Source of the DNA: Prolixibacter sp. SD074
GTDB taxonomy: Bacteria > Bacteroidota > Bacteroidia > Bacteroidales > Prolixibacteraceae
NCBI RefSeq assembly: GCF_009617895.1
Contig: NZ_BLAW01000001.1
Location: 3,091,001-3,155,000, forward strand
Direction of reading: 5' to 3'
DNA length: 64,000 bases
This document shows positions 8,839-17,714 of the stretch, in pieces. How positions within the stretch are numbered: position 1 is the first letter of the stretch; the number at the start of each line of letters is the position of its first letter. A program made the position numbers and the translations under genes. A model generated the notes under the pieces. The model made no database searches. It worked only from the letters and a program-made list of their open reading frames with translations, and had not been told where the DNA came from.

Positions 8839-11262
8839 GTGAAGTATGTAAAACAACTTGCGGTTTTATTTTTACAGTTCGCTTTGATTTCTCCCCTCAT
8901 GGCAGGGGAGAACCCGTTTTCAAATCCCCGGTACCGTTCGTCGGTTTATGCCAACGGGCAACTGCAAATCAAAACGGACGAAGGCCTTCTGACATTAACG
9001 CCTTTCGGCCCGAAAATGGTCCGGGTTGCGTTGACGGAGAACGGGGAATTACCACCATCGTATGCAATCGTTGCTCATCCCGACACGGCACATATAACTG
9101 TCAGGGAAGACAAGAATTCTGTTACCCTGAGCCTGTCTTCGCTTCATGTTTCAGTCCGGAAAAATCCGCTTCAGATAGCTTTTATCCGTAAGGGAACAAC
9201 CGATACCATTGCCGTACAAAAAACTACATTTTCCCGGCAGGACACTACTGGTTTTCGTTTCCGGCTGCAACCGGGGGAAATGATATTTGGCGGTGGAGAA
9301 CGGGCCATTTCGATGAATCGAACTGGTCACCGCCTGCACCTCAACAATGAAGCCCATTATGGCTACGGATGGGGTGAAGAGAACCTGAATTTCTCGGTTC
9401 CTTATTTTGTGTCGTCCAACGAATACGGCATCCTGTTCGACAACCCGTCCATCGGCTATGCCGATTTGGGTAAGACAAATGCCGGAACAATGGAACTGGG
9501 TGCATCAGGCGGTCAATTGGTTTATTATTTCATGGCGGGAAAAACCTTCGAAAGCCTGCACCATTCGCTGGTACACTTAACCGGGACGCAGCCTATGCCT
9601 CCACGTTGGGCGCTGGGCAACCTGCAGTCGCGTTTTGGTTACCAAACCGAGCAGCAGGCCCGAAATATGGTCGACAGCATGCAACAGGCCGGTTATCCGC
9701 TCGACGGTATCATCCTCGACCTGTATTGGTTTGGCCAGGGAGAAAAAAACTGGCGTATGGGCGACCTCGACTGGTTCAAACAGAACTGGCCGACACCGAC
9801 GAAGATGATCGCCGATTTCAAGAAGAAAGGCGTTCACACGATTCTCATTACCGAGCCGTACATTCTGCAATCATCGAAAAACTTCCCGGAAGCCGATAGT
9901 CTGGGTATCCTGGCCGATGATGAAAGTGGAAAGACGGGCATCATTTCGAAGTTCTATTTTGGCAAAGCCGGATTGATTGACATGTTCGATCCTGTAGCAC
10001 AGGATTGGTTCTGGGAAAAATACAACAAGCAAATCAAGATTGGCGTTTCCGGCTGGTGGGGAGATTTGGGCGAACCCGAAACACTGCCGTCCAACCTGGT
10101 TTTCATCAATGGGAAAGCAAACGATGTTAAAAATGCATACGGCCTCGTCTGGAGCAAAATGCTGCACGACAAATACGCAGCGAACTATCCGGATGTACGG
10201 TTGTTCCACCTCAACCGCGCCGGATTTGCCGGTTCGCAGCGCTACTCCAGCTTCCCGTGGTCGGGCGATGTGGGGCACTCCTGGGCGGGATTGAAAGCAC
10301 AGGTTCCGATTATGCTGGGCATGAGCATGTGCCAGATTCCATACGCCAGCTCCGATTTGGGTGGCTTTTCCATTGGGAAAAAGGACGAAGAATTGTATCG
10401 CCGCTGGTTACAATTCGGTGTGTTCAATCCCATCTTCCGCCCACACTCGGGAACAGTGCCTCCCGAACCCATTCACTATTCCGGTTCAACGCAAACGATC
10501 GTGCGCAATTTCATTAAACTGCGTTATCGGTTGATGCCCTATAATTATACCCTGTCGTGGCACCAAAGCGTAACAGGAGAACCGCTGGCCTCCCCCGTTT
10601 TTTACAAATCGGCTTATCCGAAAAAATACTGGTCCAACAACGACCTGTATTATTGGGGTGATGCTTTTCTCGTTTCGCCGGTATTGGAAGCAGGCGAAAA
10701 AACGAAAGACATTTTGCTGCCGCGAGGTACCTGGTTCGACTATTTCACCGGAAAGGAATATGATGGCAATGGCTGGGTTCATTATAATTTGAACGACTCA
10801 ACCATCCCGGTATTTGTCAAGGCCGGAAGCTTTATTCCATCGGTGCCGCTATTCTATTCAACAAGTCAATATTCCAGCCGGAATCTAACGGTCGACTATT
10901 ATCATTCGCCGGAAGTAAAAAAGGCTGAGTACACGATGTACGAAGACGACGGCCATACGCGGGATGCATACAAAAAAGGCGGGTATGAATTGCTGCACTT
11001 CACACAGAAATCAAACACAGATAGCATGAAATTCCGGTTTGCCCGAAACGGTGGACAATATTCCGGTGCACCGGAAAACCGGGAGATGCGACTGGTTGTT
11101 CACCATGTAGGAGTTATCCATATTGTGCAGGTTGACAATGTCCAAATTCCGGTAAACGAGAATAAGGGACCATCACAATATTCCGCTGAGTTAAAAGATG
11201 ATATTCTCGTTATTCATTTTCCGTGGAAGATGAGTGATGAAGTGACCATACAACTGAATTAA
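8839..11262 (+). CDS. GH31 alpha-glucosidase, exported
   Basis: An 807-residue enzyme releasing glucose or modifying the ends of alpha-glucans. A GTG start at 8839 is chosen because it gives a signal peptide (KYVKQLAVLFLQFALISPLM, cleavage near AGEN). GH31 catalytic Asp409 lies in WWGDLGEPE and acid/base Asp477 in PWSGDVGHSW; both motifs are intact. It takes the place that a GH97 enzyme (SusB) has in the Bacteroides sus locus. It follows the GH13 gene by 23 bases and is likely in the same operon. Confidence 0.92.
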   Translation: MKYVKQLAVLFLQFALISPLMAGENPFSNPRYRSSVYANGQLQIKTDEGLLTLTPFGPKMVRVALTENGELPPSYAIVAHPDTAHITVREDKNSVTLSLSSLHVSVRKNPLQIAFIRKGTTDTIAVQKTTFSRQDTTGFRFRLQPGEMIFGGGERAISMNRTGHRLHLNNEAHYGYGWGEENLNFSVPYFVSSNEYGILFDNPSIGYADLGKTNAGTMELGASGGQLVYYFMAGKTFESLHHSLVHLTGTQPMPPRWALGNLQSRFGYQTEQQARNMVDSMQQAGYPLDGIILDLYWFGQGEKNWRMGDLDWFKQNWPTPTKMIADFKKKGVHTILITEPYILQSSKNFPEADSLGILADDESGKTGIISKFYFGKAGLIDMFDPVAQDWFWEKYNKQIKIGVSGWWGDLGEPETLPSNLVFINGKANDVKNAYGLVWSKMLHDKYAANYPDVRLFHLNRAGFAGSQRYSSFPWSGDVGHSWAGLKAQVPIMLGMSMCQIPYASSDLGGFSIGKKDEELYRRWLQFGVFNPIFRPHSGTVPPEPIHYSGSTQTIVRNFIKLRYRLMPYNYTLSWHQSVTGEPLASPVFYKSAYPKKYWSNNDLYYWGDAFLVSPVLEAGEKTKDILLPRGTWFDYFTGKEYDGNGWVHYNLNDSTIPVFVKAGSFIPSVPLFYSTSQYSSRNLTVDYYHSPEVKKAEYTMYEDDGHTRDAYKKGGYELLHFTQKSNTDSMKFRFARNGGQYSGAPENREMRLVVHHVGVIHIVQVDNVQIPVNENKGPSQYSAELKDDILVIHFPWKMSDEVTIQLN

Positions 11263-11285
11263 TCGTTATTCTAAAAAAGAAAGTG

Positions 11286-12683
11286 ATGCTTAGATTAAGA
11301 AACTTATTTGTATTGGCCCTGATGGCTGGCGTATTTTTTACCGCATGCAACGGTACGTCAAAGAAGAAAACCGAGAAAGCAGCCACCGAAAACGCTGCTA
11401 CTGGTTCTGTTAAGTCAGAAGCTATTTTCCCCGATTGGTCCCGCGACGCCACCATTTATGAGGTAAACATCCGTCAGTATACCAAAGAAGGAACTTTTGC
11501 CGCTTTCGAAAAAAGCCTTCCGCGCCTGAAAAAACTGGGTGTTAATATTCTTTGGATTATGCCGATCAATCCCATTAGTGAAAAGAACCGCAAAGGTAAA
11601 TTAGGTTCGTACTATGCTGTTCGGGATTATAAAGGCGTAAATCCGGAATTCGGCAACCTGGCTGATTTCAAACACCTGGTAGACAAAGCACATGAAATGG
11701 GCTTCCACGTACTGCTCGACTGGGTGGCTAATCACACCGGCTGGGACAACAAATGGATTACTGAACATCCCGATTGGTACACACAGGACTCGCTGGGTCA
11801 CATTATCTCTCCCGTTCCGGACTGGACTGACGTAGCCGATTTGAATTACAACAATCCGAACATGCGCGCGGCCATGATCAACGCCATGAAATACTGGGTG
11901 AAAGAAGCCAACATCGACGGTTACCGTTGCGACGTTGCCGGCAGCGTTCCGGTCGATTTCTGGAACCAGGCGCGTACGGAACTGGATGCCATCAAGCCTG
12001 TTTTCATGCTGGCCGAAGATGCTGATAACATGGACCTGTTGAAGAAGGCATTCAATGCCAATTATGGCTGGCCTTTCCTTCACATCATGAACGAGATTTA
12101 CAAGGGGGACAAAACCTCGGCTGATATCGTCAATTACTTCGAAAAAACCTATGCTGCCTATCCCAAAGGATCATATCCGATGATCTTCACCACCAACCAC
12201 GACGAAAACTCTTGGAATGGCACCACCTACGAACGCCTGGGCGATGCAGTAAAAACCTTCTCGTCACTGACTTTTGTCGTTCCCGGAATGCCCTTGATTT
12301 ACAGTGGACAGGAAGCTGGCCTGCGCAAACGTCTCGCATTCTTCGAAAAAGATGAAATCGATTGGAGCGACCTGTCGATGAGCAATTTCTTCCACAAGCT
12401 TATCCAGCTGAAAAAAGATAATAATGCGCTTTGGAATGGTAACTCAGGCGGCGACTTCGTTACGCTGGAAAATTCAGCCATGCCAAAAGTGCTCACATTC
12501 TCCCGACAAAATAATGGCAACCAGGTAGTATCTGTATTTAACCTCTCGCCGGATCCGGTATCATTCGAAATTACCGGTTCTTTCCAGGAAGGAACATTCA
12601 AAGAAGCCTTTACCGGACAAGAACGTACGTTAAACGGCATTTTCAAGCTCGATCCCTGGGGTTACCAGATATTTGTAAAATAG
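11286..12683 (+). CDS. GH13 alpha-amylase-family lipoprotein
   Basis: A 465-residue alpha-amylase-family enzyme. ATG 11286 is preferred over the adjacent GTG at 11283. A lipobox (GVFFTAC) gives a lipidated Cys at about residue 21. The following linker is Lys/Thr-rich with few early acidic residues, so surface export is not obvious. Catalytic residues are Asp216 (YRCDVAG), Glu244 (LAEDAD) and Asp306 (TTNHDEN). It is the last gene of the alpha-glucan run and is followed by a strong terminator. It probably trims maltodextrins at the cell envelope. Confidence 0.9.
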   Translation: MLRLRNLFVLALMAGVFFTACNGTSKKKTEKAATENAATGSVKSEAIFPDWSRDATIYEVNIRQYTKEGTFAAFEKSLPRLKKLGVNILWIMPINPISEKNRKGKLGSYYAVRDYKGVNPEFGNLADFKHLVDKAHEMGFHVLLDWVANHTGWDNKWITEHPDWYTQDSLGHIISPVPDWTDVADLNYNNPNMRAAMINAMKYWVKEANIDGYRCDVAGSVPVDFWNQARTELDAIKPVFMLAEDADNMDLLKKAFNANYGWPFLHIMNEIYKGDKTSADIVNYFEKTYAAYPKGSYPMIFTTNHDENSWNGTTYERLGDAVKTFSSLTFVVPGMPLIYSGQEAGLRKRLAFFEKDEIDWSDLSMSNFFHKLIQLKKDNNALWNGNSGGDFVTLENSAMPKVLTFSRQNNGNQVVSVFNLSPDPVSFEITGSFQEGTFKEAFTGQERTLNGIFKLDPWGYQIFVK

Positions 12684-12716
12684 TTTAGTTTGGTTTAGTT
12701 AGTTTTTATCGTTGAA

Positions 12717-12749
12717 GCATCTTCCTTTCGGGGAAGGTGCTTTTTTTTT
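12717..12749 (+). terminator. Rho-independent terminator of the alpha-glucan operon
   Basis: GCATCTTCC pairs with GGAAGGTGC (one G-T pair) around a short loop and is followed by nine T. It lies 34 bases after the GH13 lipoprotein stop. Confidence 0.85.
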
Positions 12750-12897
12750 GACTAAATCAGCAAAAATAAAATTTATGTCCACTCTAAATAAGATTTACAA
12801 TGCATCAAATACACAAACTCAAGTTCCAATTGGATACTCAACTATTTCTTTTTTTATAACTTAAGCGCGAATTAACCCAACGTAACCTGAAAACGTC

Positions 12898-14076
12898 ATG
12901 ACTCAACCGAGATTAGATCGCCGTCATTTTTTACGGTTGGGAGTTACTGCTACGGCCGGACTGGCAACTGCCGTTGCTTTCACTCCCGAAAATGCGAGGG
13001 CTTCATCAAAAGCCGACAAGAAAATCATTACCCGGAAACTGGGTAATACCGGCATCGAACTTCCGATTGTTAGTATGGGCGTAATGCGCGCTGACAATCC
13101 CAACATCCTGAAAGCCGCCTACCAGGTTGGCATCAAACATTTCGATACAGCTCATGGTTACCAGGGTGGCCGAAATGAAGAGATGGTTGGAGCGTTTTTC
13201 AAAGACAAACCACGTGATTCGTTTATCGTTTCCACGAAAATCCATCCTGACCGCCGAGGCATTTCCACCGAAAAATTCATGGAAATGCTGGACATTAGTC
13301 TGAAAAGGCTGATGATGGATCACGTCGACATTCTTTATCTGCATGCAGCAAACGACAAGGATTATACACTCGATCCGCGCTACCTGGCCGCCCTGAAACA
13401 AGCCAAAGCTGAAGGCAAAGCGAAACACCTGGGAGTCACCACGCATTCCAACATGGCAGAGGTGATCAACGCCGCGGCAGACAGCAAAATTTACGAAGTT
13501 GTTTTAACCGCCTATAACTTCCGTCTGGCGAAAGACGAAAAGCTGCACAAAGCCCTTAAAAGAGCTAACGAAGCAGGTTTGGGTATCATCGGGATGAAAA
13601 GTATGGCCGGAGGCTTCCTCGACAAGGAAAAACAAAAGCCGGTAAACTGCAAAGCCGCTTTAAAATGGGTGCTTTCCAATCCGAATGTTCATACCTGTAT
13701 TCCCGGCGTCACTACTTACGAGATGCTGATGGAAAACTGGTCGGTTGTTTCAGATATCGAGCTGGATTCAAAAGAAATGAGCGACCTGCAACTGGCATCC
13801 AGCGAAGCAGGGCTGTTTTGTCACGGCTGTCAAAACTGTACCGGACAATGTCCCGAAAATCTGCCCATCCCCGACCTGATGCGGTCGTACATGTACAACT
13901 ACGGTTACAGCTATCCGGCAAAAGCATACGAAACAGTGGCAGCACTCTCGCTTCCGGAAAATCCGTGTGCCAACTGCGATGAATGCACGGTTAACTGTCC
14001 CAACGGTTTGAATGTTGGCGAACGGGTGGCCGATATTGCCCGTATCCGGAATATCCCGGGAGAATTCCTGGTATAA
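12898..14076 (+). CDS. Tat-exported aldo/keto reductase with two 4Fe-4S motifs
   Basis: A 392-residue protein. The N-terminus has a twin-arginine signal (LDRRHFLRLG, then a hydrophobic stretch to about residue 35), so the folded enzyme is exported. The aldo/keto reductase barrel shows HFDTAHGYQ, VSTKIH and ILYLHA, which hold the Asp/Tyr/Lys/His tetrad. The C-terminus carries two ferredoxin-like clusters: Cys308/311/314/318 (CHGCQNCTGQC) and Cys357/360/363/367 (CANCDECTVNC). This combination suggests electron transfer through Fe-S centres rather than, or in addition to, NAD(P)H. The substrate is unknown. A hairpin separates it from the next gene. Confidence 0.88.
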   Translation: MTQPRLDRRHFLRLGVTATAGLATAVAFTPENARASSKADKKIITRKLGNTGIELPIVSMGVMRADNPNILKAAYQVGIKHFDTAHGYQGGRNEEMVGAFFKDKPRDSFIVSTKIHPDRRGISTEKFMEMLDISLKRLMMDHVDILYLHAANDKDYTLDPRYLAALKQAKAEGKAKHLGVTTHSNMAEVINAAADSKIYEVVLTAYNFRLAKDEKLHKALKRANEAGLGIIGMKSMAGGFLDKEKQKPVNCKAALKWVLSNPNVHTCIPGVTTYEMLMENWSVVSDIELDSKEMSDLQLASSEAGLFCHGCQNCTGQCPENLPIPDLMRSYMYNYGYSYPAKAYETVAALSLPENPCANCDECTVNCPNGLNVGERVADIARIRNIPGEFLV

Positions 14077-14101
14077 TCATAAATCAATTGACTTTCAACT
14101 A

Positions 14102-14123
14102 TCCGGGAAGGATTGTTCCCGGA
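14102..14123 (+). terminator. Hairpin after the aldo/keto reductase gene
   Basis: TCCGGGAA pairs perfectly with TTCCCGGA over a six-base loop. Only a short T-rich tail follows, so termination may be partial. It lies just before the start of the DUF6599-like gene and argues against the upstream TTG codon at 14113 as its start. Confidence 0.5.
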
Positions 14124-14148
14124 ATTTCTAACGCTTAACGTTCCACTC

Positions 14149-15000
14149 ATGTTAAAGAAAACACTACTTCTGTTTGCACTGATAATCCCACTTTTCTCCC
14201 CTGGGGAAGGTGTTAAATTTCCTGAGATTGATGGTTGGCAACGCGACGGTGAAGTGAAAACCTACAATCGCGACAACCTGTTCGAGCGAATCGACGGAGC
14301 CTCGGAATTCTATTTCAGTTATGCCTTCGAAAAATTGTATGTGGCATCCTATAAGAAAGGTGGTTCGGACCTCACCATCGAAATTTACGACCAACACGAT
14401 CCGGTCCATGCATATGGCATTTACAGCATGGAACGTCCGCCATCCGCCGATATCCAACCAATTGGGCTGGAAGGTTACTACGATGATGTCATACTAAACT
14501 TCACCACCGGGAAATACTACGTGAAGATGAATACTTACAATGTTGACAATGCCGGGGAAGCATTACTAATGAAAGTTGCACAACAAATGGCAGCTACCTT
14601 GTGCAAAAACCCCAAACTGCCAGCCCAGTATGCTGCTTTTCCAACGGGAAACATGGTACCGCATACACAACAGTATGTCTCCACCAATTTCATGGGATTA
14701 AGCATGATGGGATCAGCTTTCAGGGCAAAATATACCGGTCGTGAAGGCGACTTCACGCTTTTCATTATGCATAAGAAAGACAAGGAAGCTGCAGCCGAAA
14801 CCATGAAGAAATACCAGGAGTTCAGTCAGGCTGAAACCATCCGAACAGAGGAAGGAAAATACACCATCGACGACCCGTTCAATGGTACGATTTACCTGTT
14901 CTGGAAAGGAAATTATCTGGTAGGCGCTTCGGGCAAAGTAACTTCGGAAGAGGCTTTCGGACTGGCCGAAGAAGCAATGAATAATCTGAAACCGGAATAA
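14149..15000 (+). CDS. Exported DUF6599-like protein
   Basis: A 283-residue protein with a signal peptide (MLKKTLLLFALIIPLFSPGE). ATG 14149 is preferred; an upstream TTG at 14113 would place the signal peptide internally. The region WQRDGEVKTYNRDNLFERID followed by GASEFYFSYAFEKLYV, and later DPVHAYGIYSMERP, resembles the DUF6599 family, exported proteins of unknown function. It follows the Tat-exported reductase in the same orientation with 72 bases and a hairpin between. A functional link is possible but unproven. Confidence 0.75.
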   Translation: MLKKTLLLFALIIPLFSPGEGVKFPEIDGWQRDGEVKTYNRDNLFERIDGASEFYFSYAFEKLYVASYKKGGSDLTIEIYDQHDPVHAYGIYSMERPPSADIQPIGLEGYYDDVILNFTTGKYYVKMNTYNVDNAGEALLMKVAQQMAATLCKNPKLPAQYAAFPTGNMVPHTQQYVSTNFMGLSMMGSAFRAKYTGREGDFTLFIMHKKDKEAAAETMKKYQEFSQAETIRTEEGKYTIDDPFNGTIYLFWKGNYLVGASGKVTSEEAFGLAEEAMNNLKPE

Positions 15001-15025
15001 CCTTCCAACATCAATTTTCATGAAA

Positions 15026-15051
15026 AAAGGCTACCGTAGCGGGCGGCCTTT
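15026..15051. terminator. Weak bidirectional terminator between convergent genes
   Basis: AAAGGC and GCCTTT flank an imperfect stem (CTACCGTAG inside) between the convergent DUF6599-like gene and pheS. An A-run precedes it, so it would read as a T-run for pheS on the minus strand. Confidence 0.4.
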
Positions 15052-15074
15052 CACATGTTAATATGATTGAGCCT

Positions 15075-16094
15075 TTAGTGTGCCGATTTGAATTGATTCA
15101 GGAACCGTACGTCGTTCTCGAAATAGAGGCGCAAATCGTTAATTCCGTACTTCAACATGGCAATACGCTCAATTCCCATTCCAAAGGCAAAGCCGGTGTA
15201 CTTGTGGTTATCGATATCCGATGATTCCAATACATTGGGATCGACCATTCCGCAACCGAGAATTTCCAGCCAACCGGTATATTTACAAACGTTACATCCT
15301 TCGCCACCGCAGATGGAGCACGATACATCCATTTCAGCCGATGGTTCGGTAAACGGGAAGTACGACGGGCGCATCCTTATTTTTGTTCCTTCACCGAACA
15401 GTTCCTGGGCAAAATAAAGCAGGGTTTGTTTCAGATCGGCAAACGAAACGTTCTTATCGATATACAATCCTTCAATTTGGTGGAACATACAGTGAGCACG
15501 TGCCGAAATAGCTTCGTTCCGGAAAACACGTCCCGGCGTAACCGTACGAATCGGTGGTTCCATCTCTTCCATGTCGTGCACCTGCACCGATGAAGTGTGA
15601 GTACGCAGCAGAACATCCGGATTCCGCTGAATAAAAAACGTATCCTGCATGTCGCGGGCCGGGTGCTCTTCCGGGAAATTCAACGCCGAGAAAACATGCC
15701 AGTCATCTTCAATCTCCGGACCTTCCGTTACCACAAATCCCAATCGCTTGAAGATATCGAGAATCTCGTTCCGTACAATGGAAAGCGGATGACGGGTTCC
15801 CAGTTTCATCGATTCGCCCGGAAGGGTTAAATCGACGCCAGCCGAACTGTCCTTCTGCCCCTGAACACCACTCCGCAAAACCTCAAGACGTTCCTGTGCA
15901 AAATCCCGCAAGGTATTAATCGCCTGTCCTACTTCGCGTTTTTGCCCAGCCGGAACATCCCGGAATTCAGCAAAAAGTTTTGAAACCTCTCCTTTTTTAC
16001 TGAGGTATTTAATACGCAATTGTTCCACCTCATCAGCCGACTGGGCCACCATGGCTTCAAGCTCTTTCTTCAGTTGTTCGATTTTATCTAGCAT
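15075..16094 (-). CDS. pheS: Phenylalanine-tRNA ligase alpha subunit
   Basis: A 339-residue class II aminoacyl-tRNA synthetase subunit that charges tRNA-Phe with a PheT partner, which is not in this window. There is an N-terminal coiled coil (LDKIEQLKKELEAMVAQSAD). The class II core has motif 2 (FRNEAISARAHCMFHQIEG) and motif 3 (GFAFGMGIERIAMLKYG). Length is typical. The 5' end and leader of this gene are duplicated, in diverged form, ahead of the helicase upstream (17537-17697). Confidence 0.96.
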   Translation of the reverse strand: MLDKIEQLKKELEAMVAQSADEVEQLRIKYLSKKGEVSKLFAEFRDVPAGQKREVGQAINTLRDFAQERLEVLRSGVQGQKDSSAGVDLTLPGESMKLGTRHPLSIVRNEILDIFKRLGFVVTEGPEIEDDWHVFSALNFPEEHPARDMQDTFFIQRNPDVLLRTHTSSVQVHDMEEMEPPIRTVTPGRVFRNEAISARAHCMFHQIEGLYIDKNVSFADLKQTLLYFAQELFGEGTKIRMRPSYFPFTEPSAEMDVSCSICGGEGCNVCKYTGWLEILGCGMVDPNVLESSDIDNHKYTGFAFGMGIERIAMLKYGINDLRLYFENDVRFLNQFKSAH

Positions 16095-16178
16095 TCCTTC
16101 CGGATTTTTTTTCTGAAGGGCAAATTTATAAAATAATCAGCATAATCGCCGGACTTTCACCATGAAGAGGGAAAAACA
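16019..16178. repeat. Direct repeat copy A: pheS 5' end plus leader
   Basis: About 160 bases covering the first 25 or so codons of pheS and some 85 bases upstream. They match 17537-17697 in the same orientation. Shared blocks include TCTGAA-GGCAAA, AATCAGCATAATC, TTTCAC and GAAGAGG. Mismatches are spread along the length, so the copies are old. This copy holds the functional pheS start. Confidence 0.8.
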
Positions 16179-16204
16179 GTGGTTAAAGCAGATGCTCTGC
16201 AAAG

Positions 16205-17530
16205 CTAAACCAAACTTACGCGTACTTTCTTCTTCTTAAGCTTGCTGTTATTGAGCAATTCAATAATCTGATTCGCTTTTGATGCCTCAACCGCAACAAA
16301 AGCACAATCTTGTTTAATTTCAATGGTTCCCAATTGGTCGTTGCCGAGTTGGCCTTGTTTCAGGAATAACCCGGCGATGTCTCCTTTTGAAATCTTATCT
16401 TTTCTTCCGCCCGAAATATAAAGTGTTTTCCATCGGGGAACGGCAGCCACGGAAGCTCTCTTCAATTGGTTGCTCTTAAAACAGTCAGGATTCAAGTCCT
16501 GGATAAAATCCGGTATATTTTCATGCTCCCACTGCAGAATATAAGCGGTTCCTTCATTATGCATCCGGGCTGTTCGTCCGTTCCGGTGAATAAACTCATG
16601 ATTTCGGTGAGGCAGTTGATAATGGATAATGAATTTTATTTCCGGAACATCGATACCTCTTGCGGCCAGGTCGGTGGCGACAATCAGTTGGTGTGTGCCA
16701 TTACGAAACTTGATGAGCGCCCTTTCCCGATCGATTTGCTCCATTCCGCCGTAAAAGCAGCCGTGACTAATCTTCCGTTCAGTAAGAAAATCGCTTACCT
16801 GTTGAATCGTATCCTTGAAATTGCAAAATATAATTCCCGGCTGATTGCCAATATGAGCAAGCACTTCGGCCAGTGCCTCCCGTTTATCCTTCGAAGGAGA
16901 AAGAATGCTTTTCACCTTCAACTGCGGTGTGCCCTCGTGTAGATAATCGACAATAGTTGGATTCTTCAGTCCCACAAATTTGGGAATGTGCACGTCCTGC
17001 GTAGCCGACGTCAACACTCTTTTTTGGACCTTCGGCAGCAATGCCGCAATTTCACTCATTTCCGTTTCATAGCCAATTTCCAGCGATTTGTCGAACTCAT
17101 CGAGCACAAGTACCCGAATATGTTCCGCCGAAAAAGTCTCCCTTCTCAGGTGATCGGCAATCCGGCCCGGCGTACCAATCAAAATAGCGGGCCGGTGTTT
17201 CAAATCAATTTTATCCTTCGAGCCTGCGCGCCCTCCGTATACCGCATTCGTTTTGTAACCGCTCCCCATCTCCCGGGTAACCTGTTCAATCTGAATCGCC
17301 AGTTCCCGTGAAGGAACAATAATCAAAACCTGAACTTCGGCACACGCCGCGTCCAGTTCTTCAATAATCGGCAACAGGAAAGCCAGTGTTTTTCCGGTTC
17401 CGGTAGGCGAAAGCAAAATAACATCAGAGCAGGAACGAATGGCCAGATGAGCCTCTTCCTGCATGGGATTGAGCTTCCCGATGCTCAGTTTATCCAGTAT
17501 ATTCTTTTGATTTTTAATCGTCTTTGTCAT
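16205..17530 (-). CDS. DEAD-box ATP-dependent RNA helicase, DbpA-like C-terminus
   Basis: A 441-residue RNA helicase. Motif I is SPTGTGKT (Lys47), Ia is VPSRELA, Ib is TPGR, II is LDEFD (residues 143-147, so DEFD rather than DEAD), III is SAT, and VI is HRNGRTAR. The last 70 residues (KISKGDIAGLFLKQGQLGND onward) look like the DbpA RNA-binding domain, suggesting a role in ribosome assembly. The ATG lies just inside the end of a diverged copy of the pheS 5' region, so the gene probably uses a duplicated pheS promoter. It is followed, after repeat copy A, by pheS. Confidence 0.9.
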   Translation of the reverse strand: MTKTIKNQKNILDKLSIGKLNPMQEEAHLAIRSCSDVILLSPTGTGKTLAFLLPIIEELDAACAEVQVLIIVPSRELAIQIEQVTREMGSGYKTNAVYGGRAGSKDKIDLKHRPAILIGTPGRIADHLRRETFSAEHIRVLVLDEFDKSLEIGYETEMSEIAALLPKVQKRVLTSATQDVHIPKFVGLKNPTIVDYLHEGTPQLKVKSILSPSKDKREALAEVLAHIGNQPGIIFCNFKDTIQQVSDFLTERKISHGCFYGGMEQIDRERALIKFRNGTHQLIVATDLAARGIDVPEIKFIIHYQLPHRNHEFIHRNGRTARMHNEGTAYILQWEHENIPDFIQDLNPDCFKSNQLKRASVAAVPRWKTLYISGGRKDKISKGDIAGLFLKQGQLGNDQLGTIEIKQDCAFVAVEASKANQIIELLNNSKLKKKKVRVSLV

Positions 17531-17536
17531 GGGGTC

Positions 17537-17697
17537 GTTGCTCCGTTTCTCCTACCGATTGGGCTACCATCGCCTCAATCCCTTTCGTCAGTTGTCCGGC
17601 TTTAATCGAACATTCCCTCCGAATTTTTTTCTGAATGGCAAAGCTATAAAACAATCAGCATAATCACCGGATTTTCACGAGGAAGAGGGGAAAAACA
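17537..17697. repeat. Direct repeat copy B: degenerate pheS 5' fragment upstream of the helicase
   Basis: On the minus strand an ATG at 17613 begins a reading that mirrors the pheS N-terminus. With one extra T after codon 3 ignored, it reads MFD-KAGQLTKGIEAMVAQS, against MLDKIEQLKKELEAMVAQS in pheS. The next few codons (GETEQR) also match before the helicase ATG at 17530. The upstream 85 bases match the pheS leader too. The extra T and the downstream divergence make this a non-coding relic. Its leader may still drive the helicase. Confidence 0.8.
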
Positions 17698-17714
17698 CGA
17701 TCGGGCACAGCTCG

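Noticed and set aside
14113-14148. TTG codon as start of the DUF6599-like protein
   Set aside because: It would put extra residues before the signal peptide and lies inside the 14102-14123 hairpin.
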